Translations under genes and position numbers: made by a program
The notes under the pieces: model-generated
Seen by the model: only the letters and a program-made list of their open reading frames with translations
Databases searched by the model: none
Told to the model about the DNA's origin: nothing
In this document: positions 1 to 10,115 of the stretch, piece by piece
Position numbering within the stretch: the stretch's first letter is position 1
Layout of the letters: the number at the start of each line of letters is the position of its first letter
Source of the DNA: Symbiodinium natans
Lineage: Eukaryota; Sar; Dinophyceae; Suessiales; Symbiodiniaceae
NCBI GenBank assembly: GCA_905221605.1
Contig: CAJNDS010002072.1
Span: 183,501-247,500 of the forward strand
DNA length: 64,000 nt
Reading direction: 5' to 3'

Positions 1-299
1 GAGACACTGTAGGGGACCATTCGTTTCTTTATGAGTATCTTGGGGTGGTTTGTAGGACAACCACAGAGGTCGGCCGAGAAATCCATAGGGATTGAAAGAG
101 ATAACGTTGGCTTTGGCTCTGGCTCCTGGCATACAGAGTCTGCACTACATTGTCACTACATTCCTACTGCTGTGGACATGGCCTTCTGCAGAAACCTTCC
201 TTTTTTGTGAAAATGGCGTCACGCGTCAAGAAGCACGCCTTACTAAATCAAGGCTGCTACAAAGACTCTGCCTGGTAATGTCACAGGGCAGCCCTCGCA

Positions 300-345
300 C
301 CCTAAACCCTAAACCCTAAACCCTAAACCCTAAACCCTAAACCCT
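300..345 (-). repeat. Interstitial telomeric array (CCCTAAA)n
   Basis: About six uninterrupted CCCTAAA units; the G-rich strand is the minus strand. The array follows sequence ending in GCCCTCGCA with no visible inverted repeat. Confidence 0.9.
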
Positions 346-469
346 ATAAGCCCCACAGAGAAAGCTACGGTGAGAGAGAGATCAACCGAGGTCTAGGATG
401 CAAAGAGCAAGAACCAAGCTTAACTACCTAGACCGGGTCACCAATTGAGATACAGGCGAAATACACAGG

Positions 470-527
470 GTTTAGGGTTTAGGGTTTAGGGTTTAGGGTT
501 TAGGTTTTAGGGTTTAGGGTTTAGGGC
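470..527 (+). repeat. Interstitial telomeric array (TTTAGGG)n
   Basis: About eight TTTAGGG units with one TTTAGG/TTTTAGGG slip. It points the opposite way to the array 130 bases upstream, so the two form a loose inverted pair. Confidence 0.9.
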
Positions 528-719
528 TTCGATGCCATGTTGTGGGACAGTATCCAGGTAAAGTTCCCTTCGAGTCACTCACTTGGAGGCTTGGTAGCCC
601 AGCTTGGCTGCACTCAGGAGGGTAGCTAAAAATTAAACTTTTAGCTGCCTTATTAAGAAACCCAATAAACCCAAAAAGGCTAAAGATGTAAAGTTACAGT
701 AAAGCACCACAAAGCCAGC

Positions 720-862
720 AACCAGCTAATAGTAAGGGCACCTTTGTTTGGGTTGGTTTCTTCATAAGGAACTACCAAAAAAGAGTGAAAAGGGTACCAC
801 TTATTGCTTTACAAGGAACGACCCCCCAAAAAAAAGGGAAAAAGGCACCACGGGGCTACTAC
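720..862. mobile_element. Small inverted-repeat element, family F (copy 1)
   Basis: Contains AAGGGCACCTTTGTTTGGG followed by TTGG..ACT and GTGAAAAGGGTACCAC. The same ordered motifs (TAAGGGCACC, TGTTTGGGTTGG, GGGAACCCAGAAC, GGGTAAAGGGTACC) recur at 40221-40312, 48826-48930 and, more diverged, 54283-54380. No coding capacity is present. It is probably a non-autonomous transposon; the class is unknown. Confidence 0.5.
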
Positions 863-1192
863 GGAGGGGTGTCCGATGCTCCCGGCTGAGTTGGGGGGGT
901 GCAGCGAGCCTCTCGCGGGGTGGCCGAAGAGTCGCCTTTCGATCCTCTGCGGTTTAGGGTTTAGGGTTTAAGGTTTAGGGCTATAGGGTTTAGGGTTTAG
1001 GGGAAAAGTGTCTTTGGCTCATGCTGCAATTCGCGTGGACTTAGGGTTAAGGGTTTTCTAATTCTCCCAAAAAAGATAGTTTCGGCTCCCGGCTTAACAC
1101 AAAAGTAGTAGCGTTAAGCAACAATCTGGGGTCTCCATCTGCGTGGGCGATGGTCCCAGAACCCCCTAAAGGTGAGAGTACTTCGGAGTGGC

Positions 1193-1744
1193 TCAGCGCA
1201 GAAAAGTCGCAGTAGCACTGTGCTCCTCTATGCCTCTGCCATATGGACACACATCCCTAAACCCTATAAATTGAACCCAGCAACATCGGCATACCGAAGA
1301 TGTCATTTTGACTCGGCTCTGGTCTAGGCGGCCCAGACCCAAAAGCACAAAAGCAACGCCACAGAAGCGAACAATAAATGGTGGGAACAAGGCTCGTGGG
1401 GATCTTGCACAAAGATGCGTGCAAAGCACTGCAAAAAAAAGGTGTAGCATCGAGGGTTCAATCGTAAGACGGGTAAGGCCAGGGGGGGGGGCTTCCTGAC
1501 TGAGGGATTTTGGCTTGCTTGATTTGTCTTGAACCCGCTTTGCACATTCTGACTTGCACTGTATGGCCCCTGAAGAAGGCACCCTTACCCTACTATCACC
1601 CGACACGTCCAAAACCAGTCTAGATGAGCTTTTGGGTCTCATGATACCCCGAAAAAAACAGGTTGTTTGCCTCTTCGCGTGGATCCCTGCGCTCGCGACC
1701 TGATCTGGAGCGGCTGTGAGGCTAGGAGAATACTGAGGTTTCAC
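1193..1744 (-). other. Longest ATG-stop ORF in the window, probably not a gene
   Basis: A 183-codon open frame on the minus strand. It has no recognisable domain, a Cys- and Leu-rich middle and low-complexity Pro/Ser stretches. It runs through a poly-C tract (1483-1492) and a CCCTATAAA telomere-like remnant, and neighbouring frames are also open. I recognise no family and think chance openness is more likely than coding. Confidence 0.12.
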
Positions 1745-2035
1745 TTCCAGTATACAGGCTTGGCTTTATGAAAGAGGACTCCTTGTGGGTTTCTCCCTTT
1801 GTAACATATTCCTTGTCAGTTGTGGGGTGACCACTGATGTAGAATCAGCCCGCATGTCGGGCGTGTGTGCCGGGGTTTAGGGTTTAGGGATTCGGCTTGA
1901 GGGTTTAGACCTGTAAAGACTGCGGCTACAGCACCCCCCCCCCCTCTCTGCCACCCCCCCCCCGCCCCCCACCCCCGGTTGCAGTAGGTCACTACGTGTT
2001 TCAGTTGCTCAGGTTTGTTTGAGTGCCTATGATTA

Positions 2036-2087
2036 TAAGGGTCCAGGTACCTATATACTATCTACTTGGGCATGATACTTGTGCATC
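2036..2087. mobile_element. Family B MITE-like element, partial
   Basis: Has the left terminus TAAGGGTCCAGGTACC and the internal TATACT..ACTTGGG motif shared with the fuller family B copies at 28.6, 36.7, 44.7 and 58.6 kb. The right half is missing; a CCCTAAA array begins a few bases beyond. Confidence 0.45.
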
Positions 2088-2237
2088 TAACCCTAAGCCC
2101 TAAACCCTAAACCCTGAACCCTAAACTATCTCTACTGCAACAAGCCCGAAATGCAGATGTGGTCCCTGGAGGGCTGGCTTGGACAGTAAGAGTAGGTTTA
2201 GAGGCAAGGTAACCATAGATGGTTCCAACTCCAGATG

Positions 2238-2318
2238 CCCCTAAACCCTAAACCCTAAACCCTAAACCCTAAACCCTAAACCCTAAACCCTAAACCCTAA
2301 ACCCTAAACCCTAAACCC
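2238..2318 (-). repeat. Interstitial telomeric array (CCCTAAA)n
   Basis: About eleven perfect CCCTAAA units, then a C-rich end. It is one of the longer pure arrays in the left contig. Confidence 0.92.
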
Positions 2319-2934
2319 CCCTCCTCCCCGGTGGCCTTTCGGCAAAGCTGTTCAGTTCGGAAGGCTCGAAGACCAAAGCTTGCCAAACCGTAAAAGACAA
2401 ACCACCCATCCTTAACCTTCGCAAGTTCGGATCTGCAAACATGCTTTGGGGTTTATAGGGTTTAGGGTTTAGGGTTTAGGGTTTAGGGTTTAGGGTTAGG
2501 GTTTAGGGGTTTAGGCTTTAGACTTTAGGCTTTAAGACGCAAAGCAAGCTGCTCGAGTTTAATTGGGTGTAGGGCTAACGGCCCAGGAATGGCAACCTCC
2601 ATCTGCTAAACCGACTTGGCCGCAAACGGCGATCCTCGTCGCGGCCTCCTGAGAGCAGTCTCGACTGAATTCAGGTGTGCTGGGTGTGGGGAAGAAACCC
2701 TAAACCCTGAACCCTAAACCCTAAACCCTAAACCCTAAACCCTAAACCCCAAACCCCAAACCCTCTCCACATGCACAAGCACTCTCAAGCTGCTCCATTC
2801 GGGAGCTGCAAAGGTTGCATGCGCAGTCCTAAACCTTAAACCCTAAACCCTAAACCCTAAACTAACCCTAAACCCTAAACCCTAAACCCTAAACCCTAAC
2901 CTTAAACCCAAAACCCGAAACACAGTTCTTGGGG

Positions 2935-2985
2935 TGTGGCTGTCGCGGTCACGATCACGGTCGCGGTCGCCGCCGCGTCGCTCAC
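2935..2985 (-). CDS. Possible Arg-Asp-rich exon fragment
   Basis: Read on the minus strand, this segment gives E-R-R-G-G-D-R-D-R-D-R-D-R-D-S-H, an RD/RS-type low-complexity stretch like those of pre-mRNA splicing and SR-related proteins. The minus-strand boundary upstream is CCAG, a possible 3' splice site. A very similar G-G-D-R-S-R-S-R stretch occurs at 59418-59497. No ATG is present, so if real it is an internal exon. The alternative is a GC-rich simple repeat. The link to the distant minus-strand exons is by similarity only. Confidence 0.3.
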
Positions 2986-3239
2986 CTGGCACAGCCGACG
3001 TCAGACTCTCACAATCTACCTGTTGGTTTAGGGTGCAAGGTTTAGGGTTTAGGGTGCAAGGTTTAGGGTTTAGGGTTCAGGCGGGTATCTAGGGGCAGCC
3101 GACCATGTAGGCGGAGAAGAAGCTTAGGACTTGGCGGTCCAAGCTTGCAGCCATAGGAGCTCAAAGACAATCCAATCCGTCTTCGGACGCAAAAACAAAC
3201 TAATATTCTGATGTACTATGCAAACACAGCTATATCGCA

Positions 3240-3410
3240 ATGTAGTACTATAACTATTTATATTTGTATATGTATATGTGTGTATATATATATATTGCTT
3301 CTATGTATAAATAAATAAATACATACATATATATATATACATGTATATATATATATACATATATAACAAACAAAAAAAACTATATATGTGTATATATATA
3401 TGTGGCCGAG
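3240..3410. repeat. AT-rich microsatellite tract
   Basis: Runs of TATATA, TGTATA and AATAAATA with internal self-complementarity. No gene. Confidence 0.85.
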
Positions 3411-3454
3411 ACCTTTAGGGTCTATTTCACGGCTGGTTCTTCTTTCAGTAGTAG

Positions 3455-3610
3455 TGCAATAATAATAATAATAATTTTAATATTATTATGAGTATAACAA
3501 TACTGACCGTAATTGTAATAGGAATAATAATAGTACTAGTAATAGTAATAGGAATAGGAATAGTAATAATACTAGTAATAGTATTAGTAGTAGTAACAGT
3601 AATAGTGAAG
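3455..3610. repeat. Imperfect trinucleotide repeat (ATA/GTA/GGA)
   Basis: Consists of AATAATAATAAT followed by degenerate AGTAATAGTAATAGGAATAGG units. Open frames across it (Thr/Ile- or Leu-rich) are repeat artefacts. Confidence 0.85.
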
Positions 3611-3649
3611 GTTTGGTCTGTGTGTGCACCGGCGCCAGCAAGTGCAGCC

Positions 3650-6600
3650 ATGTAGCTCTAGCACACTTTGAAGTAAGAGATAGACAAGTTGTTTCATAGC
3701 CTGAAGAGGGGCGAAGGGCTCTCTCATTTCCGATTACGAGGTAGAGGTGAGCTATCTCATTTCTTAGAAACATAGAGGAGATCTCATTTCCACGACAGAG
3801 ACATCTTTCACTCAGGAGAGAACGCAAGGTGTTTCATTTCCAAGAAAATAGAGGAGCTCTATCATGTCGCATTAGAAGTGAGAAGCTCTGCACTAAAAGA
3901 TAGAAGGCATCGATTCGTTTCCCTTTTTCTTTTGCTTATCAAAGGGTCTTTTCATTTCGAACACAGGATTTCTTTCATGCCCTATAAGAAGGATCGAGGA
4001 GCTCTTTCATCTGAGAGATAGAAGAACGCATTCATGAAGTATACACGAGCTCATTTCTCGTCAAGAGGCAGAGGCGTGCCCAGCTCTACCATTACCTAAC
4101 TCTTACGTGAAATTTCTCTATCTCGCAATAGGTCATGAGAGACCTCCTTTTTCACGCTGCAGGAAATGAGAGAGTTCTCTTCTATGTCGATTTTCAGAAA
4201 TAGCTTCGCAGCTTCTCTATCAATGAAGAGTTTTGAAGGCCACTCTGGGCCATTCTCTGTCCATCAAATGGGGCATGACATAACGCATCACTCGCTATCG
4301 TTTACGTGATAGAGTTTCGCTATCTCTGAATAGGTCATCTGAAAGCTCCTCTGTATCTTTGCAGCAAGTGAAGGAGCTCCTTGCCTCTTCTGCAAGAGCC
4401 CTCCGCTTCCTATTTTGCAATGAGCAAGCTCTTTTATCTCCTCTGGTTCCTAATAGGTCATGAGCGGGCTTCCCTCTCTCCTTCTCTTTTAGGGGATAGA
4501 GGAGGTTTTTTCATGTTGCGTTAACAGCTAGAGGACATCATTTATATCCATTCTGTCATTTCGTATGAGAAGATACAGGAGCTCATTCATCTCCTAGTCA
4601 GAGATTGAAGAACTCGTTCACAAGAGATATAGATATAAGAAATCTCTCATACAATGTATAAGAGCTCTCTCATGTCCTACCTAGTTCATTTGCCGTCACC
4701 AGCGCTCAGCTCTACCATTTCGTATCTTTTATATGACATAGCTTCTCTATCTCGCAATAGGTCATGAGAGACCTCCTCTTTCTTTTGCAGGAAATGAGAG
4801 AGGTCTCTATCTACCTTTTGTGAAAGAGCTCCCTTTGTTCAATCACAAGAACTCATTCATAGAAGCTGTAAGAGCTCTCGAATGTACTTTCTTGTTAATT
4901 TCCCGTCGATAGGTAGAGGAGCTCACAGCTCTACCACATCCTACCCTTTACATGGAAGAGGCTCCTCTATCTCGTAGCGGGTCAAGAAAGATTGTCTCTA
5001 TCTCTTTGCAGAACATTAGAGAGTCCTCTACCTACCTCTTGTGAAAGAGCTCCTTCACCTCAAAATCAAATGCCACAACTCGTCTATCTTTCACTGGGAC
5101 ATGAGACAGCTCCATTGTGAATTTCTATTCAGAAATAGCTGCTTCTCTATCGATGAAGAAATCATGCGAGTAGCCGTTTATCGATGCATAAGAAATGACA
5201 TAGCTCTTCTACCTTTTTGCGACAGATCTCTTCTTTACCCGAAATGAAAGTTTGGAAGGCCATTCTCTATCCCTTGAATGGGGACACAACTCATCAGTCT
5301 CTATCGTTTACGTGAGAGAGTTTCGCTATCTCTGAACAGGTCATCTGAAAGCTCCTTTGTGTCTGCGCAGCAAGTGAAGGAGCTGCTTGCCTCTTCTGCA
5401 ATAGCTCCTCCGCTTCCTATTTTGCAATGAGCAACCTCTTCTATCTCCTTTGGTTCCTATTTCTCGTTTGCCATCACTAGGCAGAGGAGCTCTCAGCTCT
5501 ACCATGACCTATCCTTTACATGAAAGAGGCTTCTCTATCTCGTAACGGTTCATGGAGTCATGACAGATCTTCTCTATCTCTTTGCAAGAAAAGAGAGAGT
5601 GCTCTACCTACCTCGTGTGAAAGAGCTCCTCCACCTTGTGATCGAGAGTGACAGAACTCGTCTATCTTTCAATGGTGCATGAGCCAGGTTTTTTGTTTGT
5701 ATTTGAGAAAAAGCTTGTCTACCCGTGATATAATAAGAAATGAATAGCTCTTCTACCTTTCTGTGACAGATCTCTCCTTTATTCGAAATGAAAGTCTGGA
5801 AGGCCATTCTCTATCCCTGAAATGGGGCATGACATAACTTTTCAATCTCTATCGTTTACGTGATCGAGTTTCGCTATCTCTGAATAGGTCATCTGAAAGC
5901 TCCTCTGTATCTTTGCAGCAAGTGAAGGAGCTCCTTGCCTCTTCTGCAAGAGCCCTCCGCTTCCTCTTTTGCAATGAGCAAGCTCTTTATCTCCTCTGTT
6001 TCCTAACAGGTCATGAGACAGCTCATTTCCACACTGTCATTTCGTATGCGAAGACACAGGAGCTCATTCATTTTCTATTCAGAGATTGAAGAACTCATTC
6101 ATAAGAAATGTATGAGAGTTCTCTCATGTCCTATCTAACTGATTTCCCGTCACTAGGCAGAGGAGTCCTCAGCTCTACCATTTCTTATCTTTATATGACA
6201 TAGCTTCTCTATCTCGCAATAATCAGGTCGTGAGAGACCTCCTCTTTCTTTTACAGGAAATGAGAGAGGTCTCTATCTACCCTTTGTGAAAGAGCTCCCT
6301 TTGTTCACTGGCAAGAACTCATTCATGAAAGCTATAAGAGTTCCCGTCGATAGGTAAAGGAGCTCACAGCTCTTCTATATCTTACCCTTTACATGAAAGA
6401 GGCTCTCTATCTCGTAGCGGGTCATGAAAGATCGTCTCTATCTCTTTGCCGGACATGAGAGAGTCCTCTACCTACCTCTTGTGAAAGAGCTCCCCCACCT
6501 CGTAACGTACAAAGACAGAACTCGTCTATCTTTCAATGGGACATGATCCGTCTCTTTGGTTTTGGTTGAGAAAAGCTTCTCTATCCATGAAGCAAACATG

Positions 6601-8800
6601 AGAGAAGCCGATTGTCTCTAGGCTGCTTATCGCTTCGTAGGAAATGACATAGCTCTTTTACCTTTTTGCGAGAGATCAACCCTAATTGAAGGTTTCGAAG
6701 GCCTATCCCTGAAATGGAGCGTCGCATAACTCATCAGTCTCTCTCGCTTACGTGAGACAGCATTTATTCTATTTCGTAACAGGTCATCTAAACGCTCTTC
6801 TATGCGTTTGTAGAAGTAAAGAGCTCCTTGCCTCTTGTGCAAAAGCTCCTCCGCATCCTAAAGAGCAATGAGCAAGCTCTTCTATCTCCTCTCTCTTGAA
6901 TAGGTCATGAGAGGGCTCCCCTCCCTCTGGTTGAGGGAATGACAGAGCTCCTCCGCCCCTTACGAAAGAGCCTTTCTCCTGCTTGAAAAGCTGCGGGCGG
7001 GTGCTCTGGCGCCTCGTAGGTTTGGGAGGGCTCCTTTTCACATCTTTATCTTTCCGACTCCGAGATATAGGAGCTCATTTTTTCGAAAGTGGTAGCAGAG
7101 ATCTCTCATTTCCAAGAGATCTTTGTCACTCAGGGAGAAAGCAAGGTTTTGATTTCAAAGAAATGGAGGAGCTCTTTCATGTCCCATTAAGAGTGTGGAG
7201 CGCTCTCATTACGCATGAAAAGATTGATGACATGGATTCGTTACAATTCTTTAACTTTTCTCGAAGGGTCTTTTCTTTTCATATGCAGGATCTCTTTCAT
7301 TTCCTATGAGAAGATAGAGGAGCTCTTTCATCTCAAAGATAGAAGAATGCATTCATAAACGGTATAAGAGCTCTCCCATGAACTATATCTCATCGTAGGG
7401 GGCATAGGAGTCTTAGGGGGCTCAGGATTCGCGTGCAGGGTGTAAGGTTTATAGGGCTACGGGAATTTAATGGAGGGTGTATTTGTGTAGTCTGCCTATT
7501 ACCGTAACAAACCCGTGACATAACCCAGAGCCATTACTTGCAAGACTGCTTCTTGAAAGCAAGAGCGCTAGTGTCTAACCATTGTACATTCCTACATGAG
7601 ATACCCCACCACATCTTGAAAACACCTCTTTCTCCAAGGGTTTACTGGGGCATTAAGGAACAAGAACGTGATGGTTTCAGCACCAAAGTAAGGGAATAGC
7701 AAAGGGTTTCCAGGGAAAACTTCCCTGATGCAACCGGTCTCTATCTCACAAGAGGTCATGAGAGACCTCCTGTATCACATTGCAGGAATGAGAGAGTTCT
7801 CCACCATGTTTGTTTTCCGAAATAGCTTCTCTATCAATGAAGAGTTTTGAAGGTCGCCCTGGGCCATTCTCTGTCCGATAAATGAGACATGACATAACTC
7901 ATTAGTCTCTATTAAGAGAGTCTCTATCTCTACGTGATCGAGTTTCGCTATCTCTGAATATACGTCGTCTGAAAGCTCCTCTGTGTCTTTGTAGCAAGTG
8001 AAGGAGCTCCTTGCCTCTTCTGCAAGTGCTCCTCCGCTTCCCCTTTTGCAATGAGCAAGCTCTTCTATCTCCTCTGGTTCCTAACAGGTCATGACTTCTG
8101 CAAGAGCTCCTCCTCTTGATATTTTGCAATGAGCAAGCTCTTCTTTCTCCTAATAGGTCAGAGAGGGCTTCCCTCTCTCCCACTCTTGTAGGGGATAGAG
8201 GAGCTTTTTCTTGATGCGTTAAAAGCTCGAGGGCATCGTTCATTTCCTGTCTGTCATTACGTATGAGAAGAGACAGGAGCTCATTCATCTCCTAGTCAGA
8301 GATTGAAGAACTCCTTCAGGAGAGCTCTCTCATATCCTATCCTTTTGGTTCCCCGTCACTAGGTCCCTAGGTAGAGGAGCTCTCAGCGTCTCAGCTCTAC
8401 CGTTTGCTACCTTCTACGTGGCAGAGCTTCTTTATCTCGCAATAGGTCATGAAAGACTTTCCAGCAAATGAGAGAGTTCTCTACTTTACCGCTTGCGAAA
8501 GAGCTCCCCTTTTTCAATGACAAGAATTCACTCATACAAGCTACAAGAGCACTCTAATGTCCTGTCTTGCTCATTTCCCGTCAATGGGTAGACGAGCTCG
8601 CAGCTCTACCGTTTCCTACCCTTTACATGAAAGAGGCTCCTCTATCTCGTAGCGGGTCATGAAAGATAGTCTCTATCTCTTTGCCGGACATGAGAGAGTC
8701 CTCTACCTACCTCTTGTGAAAGAGCTCCCCCACCTCGCAACGTACAAAGACACAACTCGTCTATCTTTCAATGGGACGTGATTCTCCTTTGCTTTTGGTA
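3650..8800. repeat. Degenerate satellite field rich in GAGCTC, left contig
   Basis: Made of dispersed, diverged copies of phrases such as GAGCTCTTTCAT, CTCTATCTCGCAATAGGTCATGA, ATTTCCCGTCACTAGGCAGA and CAGCTCTACCATTTC. A longer phrase beginning TTTCGCTATCTCTGAATAGG recurs at about 4316, 5332, 5870 and 7945, so spacing is irregular (roughly 0.5-1.2 kb) and not a simple tandem. Open frames inside repeat with the satellite and have no domain logic. No protein family is recognised. Confidence 0.8.
7470..7715. repeat. ~240-bp non-coding element, copy 1
   Basis: Begins near GGGTGTATTTGTGTAGTCTG and ends with GGTTTCAGCACCAAAGTAAGGGAATAG. Diverged but colinear copies are at 9872-10115, 15950-16195 and 18345-18580. 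Shared landmarks are GTCTGCCTAT, GTGACA, CATTACTTGCAA, GCTTCTTGAAA, AGAGCGCTAGT, CCATTGTACA, ACATCTTGAA and TGATGGTTTCAGCAC. There is no ORF. Confidence 0.6.
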
Positions 8801-9480
8801 AGCCCGAACGACTACCGGAATTAACTTCTTGCATTTCTTGTTGTTCTCACAGACAGGAAGAAGTTACGGAAATTAATGAATTGTGAATTTCTTTAATTTG
8901 TTTTCATTAATCTCGCAAGCCCGAACAGCTGCCGGAATTAGTTTCATGAATTTCATTAATTTCTTTAATTTCTTTGATTTCTTTATTGTTTGAATTTTAA
9001 AGAAATTAATTGATTTCTTTAATTTCTTTAATTTCGCACAGAGAGGCCCAGAAATTAAAGAAATTAATGAAATTAATTAATTTCTTTAATTTCTTTAATT
9101 TCTCACAGAGAGGCCCCGAAATTAAAGAAATTAATGAAATTAATTAATTTCTTTAATTTCTTTAATTTTCTCACAGAGAGGCCCAGAAATTAAAGAAATT
9201 GAAGAAATTAATTAATTTCATTAATTTCATTAATTTCTTTCATTTCTTTAATTTCATTAATTTCTTTTAATTAGTCTCGCAAGCCCGAACGGCTGCCTGA
9301 ATTAATTTCTTTAATTTCTTTTTTATTTCTTTAATTTCTTTAATTTCTCACAGAGAGACCCAGAAATTAAAGAAATTAAAGAAATTAATTGGGGGAGCCC
9401 ACCCGGCTCACGGGACTAATTTAAACTAGAAGACGATTGGCCCGAAAGCATCGATTTGCGGTGCGTTGAGTACTACACAG

Positions 9481-9512
9481 GGGTTTCAAGGGAAAACTTC
9501 CCTGAAACAATC
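9481..9512. other. Short perfect-arm hairpin
   Basis: GTTTCAAGGGA and TCCCTGAAAC arms flank AAAACT. A related GGGAAAACTTCCCTGA form is at 7711-7728. Both recur in the second copy of the region. It could form a cruciform; no function is visible. Confidence 0.5.
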
Positions 9513-9871
9513 GGGGCCAAAAAAAAGCGCAACAGGGAAACATCAGGGAAATTTTAAGTTACGCTTTGGGTGGAGGCGTTGCCTGCAGGACAGCTCATGA
9601 CCGATTGCTTGTAGTCCTGAAATTCTGTCTGCTTGCTCTGCGAAATTGTTTAGGGAGTAAGGGGGCTTCGACAGCTTAGGGAGCTTACGGGACTTAAGGA
9701 GGCTTGGCGGGCTCAGGGGGCCTGGGGAGCTTCGGGGCCTTAGGAAGTGTAGGGGGCTTGGGAGTCTTAGAGAACTTGGGATTCTTAGAGGGCCTGGAGG
9801 CCGTAGGAGTCTTTGAGCGTTTAGGGTTTAGGGTTTAGAGTTTAGGGTTCAGGGTTTAGGGGAAATGGTTT

Positions 9872-10115
9872 GTTTAGAGAGGGTGTATTTACATCGTCTG
9901 CCTATGAACGTAGCAAACTCGTGACACACATTACTTGCAAAACAGCTTCTTGAAAATTAGAGCGCTAGTACCAAGCCATTGTACACACAACTATATGAAA
10001 AATCCTTCCTACATCTTGAAGGCGTCCCTTTCTTTAAGGGATGAATGGGGAAATTAAGGGAAAGAAAGGGTGATGGTTTCAGCACGAAAGTAAGGGGATA
10101 GAAAAGGGAACGCGA
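9872..10115. repeat. ~240-bp non-coding element, copy 2
   Basis: A diverged homologue of the element at 7470-7715, with a G-rich imperfect telomere-like tract directly before it (9660-9868). It is non-coding. Confidence 0.6.

Larger units (their letters stand above)
1..3650. repeat. Region of interspersed telomeric arrays with unassigned spacers
   Basis: Seven or more short arrays of CCCTAAA or TTTAGGG lie here (about 300-345, 470-527, 950-1000, 2238-2318, 2457-2520, 2697-2762, 2829-2905, 3024-3082), in both orientations. The spacers between them are of mixed composition and show no convincing gene apart from one RD-rich exon candidate near 2940. The arrays are imperfect and interrupted, so this is interstitial telomeric sequence and not a chromosome end. 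Confidence 0.85.

Noticed and set aside
1-345. Chromosome end (true telomere) at the window edge
   Set aside because: The arrays are short, in both orientations and embedded in other sequence; neither window edge is a continuous telomeric tract.
5041-8288. Open frames of 60-130 codons in the GAGCTC satellite
   Set aside because: They recur with the satellite, have no domain logic, and appear again 8.48 kb downstream only because the region is duplicated.
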